This document shows, in pieces, positions 62,337 to 64,000 of a stretch of DNA of 64,000 nt. The DNA comes from JAGWRA01 sp963711505 (GTDB lineage: Bacteria > Acidobacteriota > Vicinamibacteria > Vicinamibacterales > CAVVIG01), in contig CAVQEJ010000003.1 in the NCBI GenBank assembly GCA_963711505.1, positions 1,612,001 through 1,676,000 on the forward strand. Direction: 5' to 3'. How positions within the stretch are numbered: position 1 is the first letter of the stretch; every line of letters begins with the position of its first letter. The notes below the pieces were generated by a model. That model searched no databases. It had not been told where the DNA came from and saw only the letters and a program-made list of their open reading frames with translations. Both the position numbers and the translations under genes were made by a program.

Positions 62337-64000
62337 TCAGAACTCGATTCGGAGGCTCACTTCGGCGGTTCGCGGATCCATCGCTCCGTTGATCTGGTTG
62401 AAGCGCGATCCGTTCGAGAGGTTGAAGTTGATCACGGCGTTCGTGTTCAGCAGGTTGAAGACGTCGAACATGCCCGTGATCCGCGCGGTCCCTCGATCTG
62501 CACCGCCTTGTCGATCCGGATGCCGAGCAGGGCGGCCGTGTCCGTGTAGTTGTTGTTCAGGCTCTGCATGAAGAAGTGCTGCGTGCCTGCGTTCGGCAGC
62601 GAGACGGTGATGAGCCGCGCCCACGGGGCGCCGCTCTGCACCTGCAGGTTCGCGCCGAACCGATCTGATACGGCAGCTCGTACCGGCCCGACATGCGCAG
62701 GCTCCAGGAGCGGGTCTTCTGGCGGTTCGGCACCGTCGGATAGACGTCCTGGTAGAAGCCGATCGACACCGGGTCGGCCGACTGCGGGTTGTTGCTGGCC
62801 GGATTGGCGCGGAGCTCGTTGCGCCAGGTGTAGTCGAAGCTGCTGTCGAGGAACAGCCCGCGCGGGAACCGCTTGTTGAAGGCGACCTCCAGCGTGTCGT
62901 AGTTGGTGGCGCCGTTGTCCACGCTGGCCGGCATGGTGGCCATCAGGTTGTTGACGACGCCGCTGAGGGAGGACGGGATGTCGTAGACGGTGAAGCTCTG
63001 GGTCCCCTGCGTGCCCTGGTCGTAGCTCTGCAGCGTCACGGGCACCGTCACCGGCACGGTGAACCCGCCCTCACGGGCGAGATTGTAGGTCGTGAAGTTG
63101 TTGCGCGTCATCTTGCGGACGTAGGCGAGACGGAGCGCCGACTCCCCCCAGAACTGCCGCTCGTACGAAGCGTCGACCTCGTCGGTGTAAGGCACCTTGA
63201 TGTTCGGGTCGTACTGCGTCTCCTGCCGCCGGTCGCCGACAGCAGCGCCCCAGTTCCTGCGGGCCGTCGTACAGCCGATTGCCGTTCAGGTCGTTGAACG
63301 CATAGGTCCGCGTGTTGGTCGTCACCGGATCCACGCCCGTGAACGCGTCGGCGAAGTTGAAGTAGAAGCGGCCGTAGAAGCCCTTGACGACCGACTGGCC
63401 GTCGCCGTTCGGAATCCCAGCTCACGCCGATGCGCGGCACGACCGTGTTCCGGGTGAAGAGGGTCTTGCCCGGCGTCGTCGTCGCCGTGAAGATGTCCGA
63501 CAGCACCGGATCGGTCTTGCCGCCCTTGTAGAAGAGCCGCTGGTGATCGTAGCGAACGCCGGGCGTCACCGTCACCGGCCCGTCGGTCCAGCGATCCTGA
63601 AAATAGAGCGCCATGCGCCGGTCATAATCGTCGGCCGCCGTCCACGTCTTGCCGAAGGTCGACGGAGAGCCAACGGCCGACGAGCGGTGATCTCGTCGGG
63701 CGGGCCGTTGTTGTCCAGGTACAGATCGGCCCCGCAGCCCCGTCAGCCGAACGTCGTCCCGGTCCTTAGCCACTCGAAGCCGGCCTTCAGGTCGTGGCTG
63801 CCCATCTTGTTCGGGAGGAAATAGGTGCCGGTGCCGAAGACCTGCGGTTTCGATGGCTTCGAGTCGAATGCGTTCCAGCCCGCGCCGGTCTGCAGGCCGG
63901 TGCCGGAGTCCTGTGCGGCGGATGGGTCGTGAAGTCGACGTTCGGCACCCCGGGTAAGTACGAAGGCCGACACTCAGCTCGGTGAACAGACGGTTGGTCC
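62337..64000 (-). CDS. TonB-dependent receptor, Oar-like (5' end outside window), heavily frameshifted
   Basis: C-terminal part of an outer membrane beta-barrel. Recognisable pieces in successive frames: YFLPNKMGSHDLKAGFEWL (63793-63850 area), PGVRYDHQRLFYKGGKTD, NTVVPRIGVSWD, MPYTDEVDASYERQFWGE, VAFNKRFPRGLFLDSSFDYTW, and the end RITGMFDVFNLLNTNAVINFNL then RFNQINGAMDPRTAEVSLRIEF. Such C-termini with a final aromatic strand are typical of Oar/CarboxypepD_reg-TonB receptors in this phylum. Frame breaks occur near 62490, 62660, 63240, 63415, 63690 and 63910; six in 1.6 kb suggests either error or decay. The N-terminal plug is outside. Confidence 0.72.

Overview
High-GC bacterial DNA (roughly two-thirds or more G+C) with dense, mostly minus-strand gene packing. 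The gene set (two periplasmic IorAB-type molybdenum hydroxylase pairs, BNR-repeat secreted proteins, several PAS/GAF hybrid histidine kinases, a MacA/MacB-like exporter, a complete urease operon and an Oar-like TonB receptor) fits Acidobacteriota, probably class Vicinamibacteria. That placement is inference from gene content and style; no rRNA or tRNA gene was seen to anchor it.

Layout. 1-7.4 kb (minus): a BNR/sortilin-like secreted protein cut by the left edge, proline dehydrogenase, a GT-C-like membrane protein, and an iorA-iorB pair. 7.4-11.2 kb: a hairpin-rich repeat and possible promoter, two tandem paralogous secreted proteins, a small membrane protein, and a secreted protein whose C-terminus carries a phospholipase A2-like Cys-Cys-x-x-His-Asp motif. 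11.4-14.3 kb: a second iorA-iorB pair. 14.4-21.6 kb: a repeat-containing secreted protein, an orphan heme/B12-type binding lipoprotein, a three-PAS hybrid kinase, an SDR, a TPM-domain protein and a small basic protein. 21.6-26.1 kb: two ABC-F ATPases on either side of a VapBC-type toxin-antitoxin pair. 26.2-30.3 kb: DCC-family protein, HI0933-type flavoprotein, HpcH/HpaI aldolase, kelch-like lipoprotein and a small membrane protein. 30.4-40.5 kb (minus): broken metallo-beta-lactamase-fold gene, GAF/PAS kinase, CapA-like protein, a four-gene adaptor/ATPase/permease/permease exporter, and an ACT-DUF5612 protein. 40.7-44 kb: flavodoxin-like (HemG-type), CBS-pair, DUF2892, secreted hypothetical and phosphoribosyltransferase genes. 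44.2-56.6 kb: a four-PAS hybrid kinase, a CPA1 Na+/H+ antiporter, a Dabb protein, an M28 peptidase, Lnt, and a three-gene phosphorelay (hybrid kinase, CheY-like regulator, Hpt-REC-degenerate GGDEF-REC hub). 56.7-62.2 kb: ureABCEFGD, transcribed toward lower coordinates. 62.3-64 kb: C-terminal part of a TonB-dependent receptor.

Two features cut across the window. First, many conserved genes are interrupted by apparent single-base frameshifts (about 25 sites in at least 14 genes), although homology continues immediately in the next frame; uncorrected indels in a long-read or metagenomic assembly are the simplest explanation. These genes are annotated over their full inferred span. Second, gene borders often carry inverted or tandem repeats built from short degenerate words. 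Some words recur at several loci. A separate hairpin-rich repeat occurs upstream of iorA, in the ureF-ureG gap, and inside ureB, where it appears to have lengthened the protein.
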